From Marinobacterium_E sp035458585 (GTDB lineage Bacteria > Pseudomonadota > Gammaproteobacteria > Pseudomonadales > Balneatricaceae), in contig DATHZN010000037.1 of NCBI GenBank assembly GCA_035458585.1, positions 1-28,059 of the forward strand: a stretch of DNA of 28,059 nt. The letters are read 5' to 3'. A model generated the notes under the pieces. The model did no database searches. It was given only the letters and a program-made list of their open reading frames with translations, and had not been told where the DNA came from. How positions within the stretch are numbered: position 1 is the first letter of the stretch; each line of letters opens with the position of its first letter. The translations under genes were made by a program, and so were the position numbers. Below are positions 7,631-15,744 of the stretch, piece after piece.

Positions 7631-8780
7631 GGCTCACCCCCATATCTTTCTCCACGCGCTGCATGTAAGCAGCCATAACCGCATCATATCGGGGGCTCGA
7701 GATCAGGAAGGCATCATGGCCGTAGTTTGATTCTATCTCTGCGTAGCACACCTCTTTACCCGCTTCTACCAAGGCGTCGGTGATTTCACGCGATCGCGCG
7801 GGAGAAAACCGCCAGTCCGTGGTGAATGAGGCGACAAGAAAGCCACACTTAGAGTGGCTCAGTGCTTTCGCAAGATTATCGCCGTGCTCTGACGCCGGAT
7901 CGAAGTAATCGAGCGCTTTAGTCATCAGCAGATAGGTATTGGCGTCAAAGGCGGTGGAGAAGCGCTCGCCCTGATAGCGCAGATAGCTTTCGATCTCGAA
8001 CTGAGTGTCGTAGTCAAAACTTAACTCTTTCTGTCGCATATCTCGACCAAATTTGGTCCCCATTCCATCATCGGAAAGGTAGGTGATATGACCGATCATG
8101 CGTGCCAGCGCCAGACCCGTTTTAGGGATATCACCGCTCTCAAAGTAGCGTCCATTATTAAACGCTGGATCCTTACTGATGGCTTGACGAGCCACCTCAT
8201 TAAAAGCGATGTTTTGTGCTGTTAATCGGGGCGATGAGGCGATTACCAGTGCATGCTTAAGCCGGTCCGGATAGTCAATTGCCCACTGCATAGCCTGCAT
8301 CCCACCCAGGCTTCCACCCACGATCGCAGCCCAGCACTCAATACCAAAATGATCGGCCAAGCGAGCTTGTGAGTTGACCCAGTCACGTACAGTAACGATT
8401 GGAAAGTCAGGGCCATAGAGCTGACCGGTTTCTGGATTAATTGAGCTGGGCCCCGTTGAGCCGTGACAACCTCCTAGGTTATTGAGGCAAACGACGAAAA
8501 ACTTGTTGGTATCGATCGGTTTACCTGGGCCGATATGGCTATCCCACCAACCCGGCTTTTTATCTTCCATAGAGTGGTAACCCGCGGCGTGGTGATGGCC
8601 TGATAACGCGTGACAGATTAGTACCCCGTTGGATTTATCACTATTCAGCTCGCCATAGGTCTCAATGATTAGGTCATATCGTGGCAGAACGCGACCGGAG
8701 GAGAGCTCCAATGGTTGCTCGAAGGCGAGCGATTGCGGTGCAACAATGCCAACTGAGTTGGGTGGCAGGCTTTCAGGCAT
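7620..8780 (-). CDS. metX: Homoserine O-acyltransferase MetX
   Basis: MetX activates homoserine for methionine synthesis. The 386-residue alpha/beta hydrolase has the nucleophile elbow GGSLGGMQAMQW (S157), D322 in TTDWRFSPARS and H355 in SNYGHDAFL, completing the catalytic triad. NLGGCHGSTGPSSINP forms the substrate and oxyanion region. MetX proteins were long called acetyltransferases, but those paired with MetW in Pseudomonas use succinyl-CoA; which acyl donor is used here cannot be settled by eye, although the metW partner favours succinyl-CoA. ATG 8778-8780 has AAGG and GGAG upstream. It is the first gene of a run through metW, DUF4426 and rdgB to hemW. Confidence 0.94.
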   Translation of the reverse strand: MPESLPPNSVGIVAPQSLAFEQPLELSSGRVLPRYDLIIETYGELNSDKSNGVLICHALSGHHHAAGYHSMEDKKPGWWDSHIGPGKPIDTNKFFVVCLNNLGGCHGSTGPSSINPETGQLYGPDFPIVTVRDWVNSQARLADHFGIECWAAIVGGSLGGMQAMQWAIDYPDRLKHALVIASSPRLTAQNIAFNEVARQAISKDPAFNNGRYFESGDIPKTGLALARMIGHITYLSDDGMGTKFGRDMRQKELSFDYDTQFEIESYLRYQGERFSTAFDANTYLLMTKALDYFDPASEHGDNLAKALSHSKCGFLVASFTTDWRFSPARSREITDALVEAGKEVCYAEIESNYGHDAFLISSPRYDAVMAAYMQRVEKDMGVSHAC

Positions 8781-8806
8781 ACGCCTTTATCTCCAATTCA
8801 AACTAG

Positions 8807-8828
8807 AAATGGGGCCAACGGCCCCTTT
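8807..8828 (-). terminator. GC-rich hairpin between yggT and metX, possible terminator
   Basis: GGGGCC (8811-8816), loop AAC, GGCCCC (8820-8825) is a perfect six-pair GC stem. It lies 23 bases past the yggT stop on the - strand, flanked by AAA and ATTTC, so the stem can extend with an A bulge. The following U-run is short, so termination may be partial. It separates yggS-proC-yggT from the metX operon. Confidence 0.5.
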
Positions 8829-8848
8829 GTCGGGCATTCTAACAGTCT

Positions 8849-9394
8849 TTACATGACCAGACGCGATATCTGTGATTGGACAATCTGAATGACCAGAAAT
8901 ATCAAAATCGGCGATAGATCCAGACCACCAATTGGAGGGATCACCCTTCGTGCCGTTGCAAAGAGAGGCTCGGTAATCTGCAGAATCAGTTGCGGCCCGG
9001 GATGGTAGGAGTTGGGGGCAACCCAAGAGAGGATCACCGCTCCAATGACCGCCCAAAAGTAGATGGTAAGAATACTATCAAGTAGCGAGAATAGCGCAAA
9101 AAGCAGCGCGGCAGCGATGTTAGGGATACCACCCTGGTTCATGAAAACAAGCAGCAGAATGGCGGCTAGTTTGATCAACAGCGCAACGATTAGCGGTGCA
9201 GCATCAAAGCGTTTGAAACGTGGTATCAGCTTATGCAACGGAGCCAAGGGTACAGATGTAAAGCGCACAATCGCCTGAGAAATAGGGTTGTAGTAGTCCG
9301 CACCAGAGGCCTGCAAAATAAATCGCAGGATAAAGATAAAAGCGAAGACTTCGCCCAGTGTGCGAATGATCAGACTAATCGGATCGCCGGTCAT
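8849..9394 (-). CDS. yggT: YggT family integral membrane protein
   Basis: This 181-residue protein has two copies of the YggT unit, each with a membrane helix, an amphipathic proline-containing stretch and another helix: VFAFIFILRFILQASGADYY with PLAPLHKLIP, and DSILTIYFWAVIGAVILSW with ITEPLFATARRVIPP. The family is linked to osmotic tolerance and membrane integrity and lies next to proC/yggS in many bacteria; its activity is not defined. An AGGA Shine-Dalgarno lies six bases upstream of the ATG. The DUF167 gene that commonly follows yggT in Pseudomonas is absent: only 68 bases separate it from metX. Confidence 0.92.
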   Translation of the reverse strand: MTGDPISLIIRTLGEVFAFIFILRFILQASGADYYNPISQAIVRFTSVPLAPLHKLIPRFKRFDAAPLIVALLIKLAAILLLVFMNQGGIPNIAAALLFALFSLLDSILTIYFWAVIGAVILSWVAPNSYHPGPQLILQITEPLFATARRVIPPIGGLDLSPILIFLVIQIVQSQISRLVM

Positions 9395-9459
9395 AGTGAG
9401 TCCTGTAAAAAAAGATTTTAGGCAGTATAGAGTATGTTTATGACGGTTCGAAAGCCGTT

Positions 9460-10284
9460 CTACTCCTTACACAACTGCGTTGTCATCTCGACGGCACGAT
9501 CTCGGCAGGCTGTCATGGCCCGCTCAACGGTTTCACCGAGCTGGTCGCGCTCAAAACTGAGAATCGCCTGCTCTGTAGTGCCTCCCGGTGAAGTGACCCG
9601 CCGACGCAGTTCAGCGGGCTCTATACCGGTCTGCTTGGCCATCTCAGCCGCCCCAAGGGCCGTCTGTAATGTCAACTTCCGCGCGCTGCAGGCATCCATA
9701 CCCAATGCCATACCCGCCTCAATCATTTTCTCCATCATGAGAAAAAAGTAGGCAGGGCCGGAGCCAGAGATTGCGATCACCTGATCGATACCTGACTCGT
9801 TTTCGCACCAGAGAGTGATTCCTACTGCGTTCATTATTTGCTCGGCAGTTGCGCGTTGACGATCGGTGACTCTGTCATTGGCGTAGAGGCCGCAAGCACC
9901 GCGTTTCAGAAGTGAAGGAGTGTTTGGCATGGATCTGATCACCGCTAGATCTCCTCCAGCCCAGCGCTCCAGTGCGGCGGCATCAATGCCTGCCGCCACG
10001 GATATGATCAAGGGCTGGCGCGCCTGTAGTGCCGGTGCCAGACCTTGGAGTGTCTCTCGCATCATTTGAGGTTTAACAGAGATAACGACGACGTCAGCAG
10101 CGGCAACTGCAGTTTGGTTATCCGCTGATGTATTGACCCCCTGCTCAGCCAGATCCGAAAGCAGTTCCACTTGTCTGCGTGTTGCCCAGATTGATGCGCT
10201 AGGATAGCCATCACTGAGCAGTCCTTCCAGAATAGCGCGAGCCATATTACCGGTGCCGATAAAGGCGATGGTGGGTTGATTCAA
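9460..10284 (-). CDS. proC: Pyrroline-5-carboxylate reductase
   Basis: ProC reduces pyrroline-5-carboxylate to L-proline with NAD(P)H. The 274-residue product has the dinucleotide-binding motif IAFIGTGNMARAIL at its N-terminus and the C-terminal signature region RRRVTSPGGTTEQAILSFE. No ATG is available upstream of the Rossmann motif. I choose TTG at 10282-10284, giving MNQPTIAFIG, because AGGAG lies seven bases upstream and the resulting length fits the family; an in-frame TTG at 10297-10299 would add five residues and put this AGGAG inside the gene. It follows yggS by 26 bases. Confidence 0.95.
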   Translation of the reverse strand: MNQPTIAFIGTGNMARAILEGLLSDGYPSASIWATRRQVELLSDLAEQGVNTSADNQTAVAAADVVVISVKPQMMRETLQGLAPALQARQPLIISVAAGIDAAALERWAGGDLAVIRSMPNTPSLLKRGACGLYANDRVTDRQRATAEQIMNAVGITLWCENESGIDQVIAISGSGPAYFFLMMEKMIEAGMALGMDACSARKLTLQTALGAAEMAKQTGIEPAELRRRVTSPGGTTEQAILSFERDQLGETVERAMTACRDRAVEMTTQLCKE

Positions 10285-10310
10285 TTCTCTACTCCTCAAT
10301 TATGGACAGG

Positions 10311-11003
10311 CTAGTTACGTGCGATTCGCGGACCGAAGAGTGCGGTTCCGACTCTGACCATTGTTGAGCCTTCCGCTATGGCGGCATCCAGATCGCCTGA
10401 CATTCCCATAGAGAGCGTATCCAGAGTGGGAATCTCTGGTTTGAGTGACTCCAGTAGTTCAGCTGTCTGGCGAAATCTAGTGCGCAGAAGTTGGTCATCT
10501 TCTGTTGCCTCTGGAATCACCATCAATCCGCGTAGACAGATCTTCGGGAGCGCAGCAATTGCGCGCGCAAGTTCAGGCAACTCCTCTACAGAGCAGCCTG
10601 CTTTTTGCGCCTCAGCACTGATATTGACTTGAATACAGATATTCAGGTCCGTGGCGTAGTGTGGGCGTTGGTTCGACAGACGCTCGGCAATCTTCAAACG
10701 GTCGACGGAGTGGACCCAATGAAAGTTTTCTGCAATTGGGCGAGTTTTATTGGACTGAATAGGACCAATAAAGTGCCACTCGAGAGATAAATCGCTCAGC
10801 GCTTCAATTTTATCCAGCGCCTCCTGCAAATAGTTTTCGCCGAAGGCTGTCTGTCCCGTAGCCGCCGCAGCTCTTATTTCATCGGCACTACGGGTCTTAC
10901 TGACAGCCAACAGCGCGACCGATTCGGGTGATCTCTCGGCTCTCGTGCAGTCTTCTGCTATCTGTTGCCGAACAAGTTGGAAACTCTCTGCTAAGCTTTT
11001 CAT
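10311..11003 (-). CDS. yggS: PLP homeostasis protein YggS (PROSC/PipY family)
   Basis: This 230-residue protein has a type III alanine-racemase-like TIM-barrel. The PLP lysine is K36 in ALLAVSKTRSADEI. Other landmarks are FGENYLQEALDK, WHFIGPIQSNKTR, and the C-terminal phosphate-binding LSMGMSGDLDAAIAEG with VRVGTALFGPR. The family binds PLP without a known catalytic reaction and influences vitamin B6 and amino-acid balance. It heads the yggS-proC-yggT unit, divergent from pilT across a 92-base gap. Confidence 0.95.
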   Translation of the reverse strand: MKSLAESFQLVRQQIAEDCTRAERSPESVALLAVSKTRSADEIRAAAATGQTAFGENYLQEALDKIEALSDLSLEWHFIGPIQSNKTRPIAENFHWVHSVDRLKIAERLSNQRPHYATDLNICIQVNISAEAQKAGCSVEELPELARAIAALPKICLRGLMVIPEATEDDQLLRTRFRQTAELLESLKPEIPTLDTLSMGMSGDLDAAIAEGSTMVRVGTALFGPRIARN

Positions 11004-11095
11004 TGAGTATTAGGAAACCTTTTTCTTATCCGCGCCGATGAGATGTCGTTGGCTACGCAATTTTTAGAGCATCTTTTGTAAAGAGTACTGGCTAC

Positions 11096-12130
11096 ATGGA
11101 TATTACAGAACTTTTGTCCTTCGCTGTACAGCAGGGCGCATCCGACCTGCACTTAACCGCGGGTATGCCACCGCTGATCCGTGTTGATGGTGACGTGCGC
11201 CGACTCAAATTGCCGGCGATGGACCACAAACAGGTCCACACCCTGGTGTATGACATCATGAACGATAAACAACGTAAGGAGTACGAAGAGAATCTAGAAG
11301 TCGACTTCTCTTTCGAAGTGCCCCGTTTGTCTCGTTTCCGTGTTAACGCCTTCAACCAGCACCGTGGTGCGGGTGCAGTATTTCGAACGGTACCTAACAA
11401 GGTATTAACGCTTGATGACCTGGGAATGGGTCAGGTGTTTCGGGATCTATCCGAGCAGCCTCGTGGTCTGGTGCTTGTAACCGGACCCACCGGCTCGGGT
11501 AAATCGACCACCCTGGCAGCCATGATTGACTATATCAATGAGATCCGACCCGACCATATTCTCACGATTGAGGATCCAATTGAGTTTGTTCATGAGAGCA
11601 AGAAGTGTCTGATTAATCAGCGAGAGGTGCATCGTGATACACACAGCTTTGCCAACGCACTGCGCTCAGCACTGCGTGAGGATCCAGACGTTATCCTGGT
11701 GGGTGAGATGCGAGATCTGGAGACTATTCGTCTGGCACTGACAGCCGCAGAGACGGGGCATCTTGTATTTGGAACCCTACATACCACCTCTGCCGCAAAA
11801 ACGATCGACCGTATCATCGACGTCTTTCCTGCTGCAGAGAAGGGTATGGTGCGCTCGATGCTGTCGGAGTCTTTGCAAGGCGTTATTTCGCAGACGTTAT
11901 TGAAGCAGACTAAGGGCGGACGCTGCGCCGCACACGAGATCATGATTGGTACGCCTGCGATTCGAAACCTGATCCGTGAGGATAAGGTGGCGCAGATGTA
12001 CTCTGCGATTCAAACCGGTGCCGCTTACGGCATGAAAACACTCGATCAGTCACTACTGGATCTGGTGAAGAAGGGGATGATCTCTCGTGAGACAGCGCGG
12101 GTCCGCGCGAAAGACCCTTCAATCTTCTAA
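11096..12130 (+). CDS. pilT: Type IV pilus retraction ATPase PilT
   Basis: PilT powers pilus depolymerisation for twitching motility at the cytoplasmic face of the pilus machine. At 344 residues it has the usual length. Walker A is GPTGSGKST (K136), the Asp box is around LTIEDPIEF, the Walker B glutamate is E204 in DVILVGEMRD, and the His box is FGTLHTTSA. The PilT-specific C-terminal AIRNLIRE motif (288-295) is intact; this separates it from assembly ATPases such as PilB. An N-terminal PAS-like domain (1-100) is normal. No strong Shine-Dalgarno precedes the ATG. It is followed after 15 bases by pilU. Confidence 0.97.
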   Translation: MDITELLSFAVQQGASDLHLTAGMPPLIRVDGDVRRLKLPAMDHKQVHTLVYDIMNDKQRKEYEENLEVDFSFEVPRLSRFRVNAFNQHRGAGAVFRTVPNKVLTLDDLGMGQVFRDLSEQPRGLVLVTGPTGSGKSTTLAAMIDYINEIRPDHILTIEDPIEFVHESKKCLINQREVHRDTHSFANALRSALREDPDVILVGEMRDLETIRLALTAAETGHLVFGTLHTTSAAKTIDRIIDVFPAAEKGMVRSMLSESLQGVISQTLLKQTKGGRCAAHEIMIGTPAIRNLIREDKVAQMYSAIQTGAAYGMKTLDQSLLDLVKKGMISRETARVRAKDPSIF

Positions 12131-12145
12131 GCAGGGAGATCCAAT

Positions 12146-13309
12146 ATGGATTTTACGCAACTTCTTAAAGTGATGTCTGAGCGTGGCGGCTCGGATCTAT
12201 TTGTGACCGCTGGCGCGGCCCCCTCCATCAAAGTTGACGGCACGATCAAACCGCTGACAAGAGAGCGACTTAACCCTGCTCAGGCACGTGCTCTGGTTTA
12301 CAGCACGATGAACGATAAACAGTTGGCTGAGTTTGAGGGTACCAACGAGTGTAACTTTGCCCTCAGTGCTCCGGGTATTGGCCGTTTCCGTGTCAGTGCA
12401 TTCGTTCAGCGGAATTCACCCGGCATGGTGCTTCGTTCGATCGCAAGCCATATACCCTCTATGGATGAGCTTAGGCTACCCGCAGTTCTGCGCGATCTGG
12501 CGATGACCAAACGCGGTCTCATACTCTTTGTCGGCGGCACCTCAACAGGTAAATCGACCTCTCTCGCTTCCATGATCGACTATCGCAACGAAAATCATGC
12601 GGGTCATATAATCACTATTGAGGATCCGATTGAGTATATTCACGACCATAAAAAGAGCATCATTATGCAGCGTGAAGTGGGGTTGGATACCGAATCCTTT
12701 GATGTGGCGCTGAAAAATACGCTGCGCCAGGCACCCGATGTCATTCTCATGGGTGAGATTCGTTCAGCCGATACGATGAAGTACGGTTTGGCATTTGCAG
12801 AGACGGGCCACCTCTGTCTGGCGACATTGCACGCGAACAACGCCAACCAGGCTCTCGACCGCATAATCTCCTTTTTTCCAGCGGAAAATCATGACCAGGT
12901 GTGGATGGATCTGTCGCTTAACCTTAAAGCGATCATAGCGCAGCAACTGTTGCCTACGGTGGATGGTAAAGGGCGCCGTGCTGCGATCGAGGTGCTGATT
13001 AATACACCGCTGATTCAGGATTTGGTGCGTAAAGGGGCGGTTCACGAGATTAAGGACGTTATCAAGAAATCGACTAACCTCGGTATGCAAACTTTCGACC
13101 AGGCCCTGTTCACCCTCTATCGAGATGGCATTATCACCTACGAGGTGGCATTGGCCCATGCGGACTCGGCTAACGACCTGCGTCTGATGATCAAGCTCAA
13201 CGCTGACACGAACGAACAGTTGGATTCCGACGATGTGCCATCCTTCACTCTGCAGGAGGAGGATGACAACATGAATATTAAAGGTAGCGTCGACGTCAAA
13301 GGGATGTAG
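12146..13309 (+). CDS. pilU: Type IV pilus retraction ATPase PilU
   Basis: PilU is the PilT paralogue that assists retraction under load. The 387-residue protein has Walker A GGTSTGKST (K136), where PilT has GPTGSGKST, an Asp box ITIEDPIEY, Walker B DVILMGEIRS and His box LATLHANNA. The C-terminus is about 40 residues longer than PilT and acidic (PSFTLQEEDDNMN). The AIRNLIRE motif of PilT is replaced by TPLIQDLVRK, as expected for PilU. It is co-directional with pilT and has a Shine-Dalgarno (AGGGAG) before its ATG. No other pilus structural genes are in the window. Confidence 0.96.
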   Translation: MDFTQLLKVMSERGGSDLFVTAGAAPSIKVDGTIKPLTRERLNPAQARALVYSTMNDKQLAEFEGTNECNFALSAPGIGRFRVSAFVQRNSPGMVLRSIASHIPSMDELRLPAVLRDLAMTKRGLILFVGGTSTGKSTSLASMIDYRNENHAGHIITIEDPIEYIHDHKKSIIMQREVGLDTESFDVALKNTLRQAPDVILMGEIRSADTMKYGLAFAETGHLCLATLHANNANQALDRIISFFPAENHDQVWMDLSLNLKAIIAQQLLPTVDGKGRRAAIEVLINTPLIQDLVRKGAVHEIKDVIKKSTNLGMQTFDQALFTLYRDGIITYEVALAHADSANDLRLMIKLNADTNEQLDSDDVPSFTLQEEDDNMNIKGSVDVKGM

Positions 13310-13373
13310 TGCCGCCATTGGGTGGGCGATCAAGAGGAGCCGACTCTGGTTCCCTTTGCTGACGCAGTTATGA

Positions 13374-13411
13374 AAAAAGCCGCGAAAACTCCCGAGGGGT
13401 CGCGGCTTTTT
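13374..13411. terminator. Bidirectional intrinsic terminator between pilU and pyrX
   Basis: A 12-base perfect stem, AAAAAGCCGCGA (13374-13385) and TCGCGGCTTTTT (13400-13411), encloses a 14-base loop. It has a T-run on one side and an A-run on the other, so it works in both directions. It lies 64 bases past the pilU stop and 27 bases past the pyrX stop, in the gap between convergent genes, so it should end both operons. Confidence 0.92.
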
Positions 13412-13438
13412 GTTAAATTATCGAGCGGATCGTATTAG

Positions 13439-14713
13439 TTAAAGACGGAACACGGGCACGCCACCCAGCAGCGTCATTGTGACCCGACCTTTGAGCTCAA
13501 TCTGTTTAAAGGGCGTGTTTTTACCTTTAGAACGCAGTTGGTCGGCTGTCGGTGACCAGCGCATCTCGGGGTCAAAAATACAGATATCGGCTGCACTTCC
13601 CACCGCCAAAGTGCCTGCCTCAATGCCGAGTATGTCGGCGGGTGCCGCACTGAGTCGATCAATCAACTGCGGCAGTTCCAGCCAACCCTGATCGACCATG
13701 ATTAGGGACAAGGGCAGCAGGGTCTCAAGACTGCTCATGCCGATCTCAGTGGCTGCAAATGGTGCCTGTTTGGCAATTTCATCCTGTGGCTGATGATCCG
13801 AGCAGATCGCCGCGATGGTGCCGGTCACTAGACCATTACGCAGACCATCTCTGTCGCTGGCTGAACGCAGCGGTGGGTTGAGGTGGAAAAGTGAGTCAAA
13901 ACCATCCACATTTTCGTCTGTTAAGAGTAACTGGTGAGCCGATACGTCGGCTGTCACGGGCAGACCTCGCGCTCGTGCGCGCTCAATAAGGGTGACGGAT
14001 CCAGCGCAGGAGAGCTGACCAAAGTGCGCACGCACGCCGGTCTCCTCCACCAGCAGCAGGCAACGTGATACTTCGATGGTTTCAGCCGCAGCAGGGATAC
14101 CAATCAGGCCCAGACGCGTCGACGTGGATCCCTCGTGCATACAGCCATTCGCGACCAATGTACGATCCTCGGCCTGAAACACGACTAGCAGATCATGGGT
14201 TGCAGCGTATTCAAGCGCGCGTAGTAACACCAGCGAGCTGGCAATTGGCTCGCGTGCATTGGTAAAGCCTATGCAGCCCGAAGTTGCTAGAGCATGCATG
14301 GGGGCAAGCTGTTCCCCCTCGAGTCCTTTGGTGAGTGCACCCAGTGGCAGAACACGAGCAAACCCTGAGTCCTGCGCACGATCTTGTATAAGCTCAGCAA
14401 CGGCCGTTGTATCCACCACTGGCGATGTGGTAGGGGGCGTTACTAGCGTGGTGATACCGCCTGCTGCGGCGGCGGCTGTTTCACTGGCGATAGTGCCTCG
14501 TCGCGTCTGCCCGGGTTCACCCAGTTGAGCACAGAGGTCGATAAAGCCCGGAGCAACAATCTGTCCGCTGGCGTCAATTACCTCTTCAGCGACAAAATTT
14601 TCGGGCTCCTCACCCAGCGCAAGGATGACGCCATCTTCTACGTAGAGGTCTACAATTTCATCGAGGCTCTGTGTCGGATCGATCACGCGGCCGCCCGCGA
14701 TCTTAAGCTTCAT
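13439..14713 (-). CDS. pyrX: Dihydroorotase-like protein PyrX (PyrC'), probably non-catalytic
   Basis: The 424-residue amidohydrolase-fold protein aligns with class I dihydroorotase but lacks its metal site. The metal-binding HxH of GFIDLHVHLREPG reads GFIDLCAQLGEPG here (C61, Q63, and G65 for the substrate arginine). The histidine before the ED motif is Q180 (FQAED), and that of the HVST motif is Q233 (GQLSC). The DHxP motif (D306, SDHQP) remains. In Pseudomonas such a PyrC' is inactive as an enzyme but holds the PyrB dodecamer together; I infer the same role. Its start overlaps the pyrB end by 11 bases, which suits stoichiometric production. A separate active pyrC should exist elsewhere in the genome. 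Confidence 0.92.
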   Translation of the reverse strand: MKLKIAGGRVIDPTQSLDEIVDLYVEDGVILALGEEPENFVAEEVIDASGQIVAPGFIDLCAQLGEPGQTRRGTIASETAAAAAGGITTLVTPPTTSPVVDTTAVAELIQDRAQDSGFARVLPLGALTKGLEGEQLAPMHALATSGCIGFTNAREPIASSLVLLRALEYAATHDLLVVFQAEDRTLVANGCMHEGSTSTRLGLIGIPAAAETIEVSRCLLLVEETGVRAHFGQLSCAGSVTLIERARARGLPVTADVSAHQLLLTDENVDGFDSLFHLNPPLRSASDRDGLRNGLVTGTIAAICSDHQPQDEIAKQAPFAATEIGMSSLETLLPLSLIMVDQGWLELPQLIDRLSAAPADILGIEAGTLAVGSAADICIFDPEMRWSPTADQLRSKGKNTPFKQIELKGRVTMTLLGGVPVFRL

Positions 14714-15731
14714 CTGATACTGCTCCTTCTGTTGCGCCGCTGTTTAGCAACTGGCGCTCGGCCTGTTGACCGCTCATAGCCATTGACATAACAGCCATCC
14801 GCACGGCAATCCCATTCGTTACCTGATCGAGGATAACGGAACGCCTGCCGTCGGCCACGGCTGAAGAGATCTCAACGCCGCGGTTGATAGGACCTGGGTG
14901 CATAACAATAGCGTCTGGATGCGCGTACGCGAGACGGTCATCGTTGATGCCGTAGAGTTTGAAATACTCCGATTCACTTGGCAGTAACGCGGAGGTCATC
15001 CGTTCACGCTGAAGACGAAGTGTCATCACAACGTCCACATCACGCAGTCCTTCAGTTAGATCCTGATAGACCTTAACGCCGAAGCTCTCTACATCACGAG
15101 GTAGCAGCGTGCGCGGTGCAATAACACGAACCTCCGCTGCTCCGAGTGTGCGCAGTGCATGCAGCTGCGAGCGCGCGACTCTGGAGTGCAGAACGTCACC
15201 GACGACAGCGACGCGCAGTTGGGTGAAGTCGCCCTTGTGGCGGCGGATTGTCAACATATCGAGCATCGCTTGTGTCGGATGCGCATGGCGGCCATCACCG
15301 GCGTTTATAATGGCCACATCCGGCGTTAGCTCGCTGGCGATGAAATGAGCGGCTCCGCTATCGGAGTGACGCACAACAAACATATCGGTCTGCATTGCGG
15401 CCAGCGTCATAAGTGTATCTTTTAGAGTCTCCCCCTTTTTGGTGGAAGAGGTAGCGATATTCAGGTTTAACACATCAGCGGAGAGGCGCTTGGCCGCTAG
15501 CTCGAAGGTCGAGAGCGTGCGGGTACTGTTCTCAAAGAATAAGTTGGCTACGGTACGACCTCGCAACAGAGGCACCTTCTTCACCTGTTGGGCGCCCACA
15601 CCCACGAAGGAGTCTGCCGTATCAAGAATCTCGGTCAACAGCTCGATGGGTAGACCCTCGGTGGTGATAAAATGTTTTAACTGACCACTGGCCGTTAGCT
15701 GCACACGATGGGGTTGTTTCGCTTCAAACAT
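14703..15731 (-). CDS. pyrB: Aspartate carbamoyltransferase catalytic chain
   Basis: PyrB condenses carbamoyl phosphate and aspartate in the first committed pyrimidine step. The 342-residue product is longer at the N-terminus than E. coli PyrB, as in Pseudomonas class A ATCases, where this region contributes to nucleotide regulation and complex assembly. Carbamoyl-phosphate motifs are FFENSTRTLS (69-73, with Leu73 where Arg is normal), the 96-102 loop STKKGET, and HPTQAMLD. Aspartate-binding features include LRLQRERM and MHPGPINRGVE. ATG 15731 is seven bases after GAGG; the adjacent ATG 15734 or GTG 15737 would add one or two residues. It lies between pyrR and pyrX. Confidence 0.95.
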   Translation of the reverse strand: MFEAKQPHRVQLTASGQLKHFITTEGLPIELLTEILDTADSFVGVGAQQVKKVPLLRGRTVANLFFENSTRTLSTFELAAKRLSADVLNLNIATSSTKKGETLKDTLMTLAAMQTDMFVVRHSDSGAAHFIASELTPDVAIINAGDGRHAHPTQAMLDMLTIRRHKGDFTQLRVAVVGDVLHSRVARSQLHALRTLGAAEVRVIAPRTLLPRDVESFGVKVYQDLTEGLRDVDVVMTLRLQRERMTSALLPSESEYFKLYGINDDRLAYAHPDAIVMHPGPINRGVEISSAVADGRRSVILDQVTNGIAVRMAVMSMAMSGQQAERQLLNSGATEGAVSDEA

Positions 15732-15744
15732 CATCACACCTCAA

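Noticed and set aside
8781..8848. DUF167 (yggU-type) gene expected beside yggT
   Set aside because: The 68-base gap is too short and has no coding frame; the gene is absent here.
9395..9459. Terminator between proC and yggT
   Set aside because: The ACGGTT/AAGCCGT pairing has a bulge and no T-run in the right direction; yggT probably belongs to the same transcript as proC.
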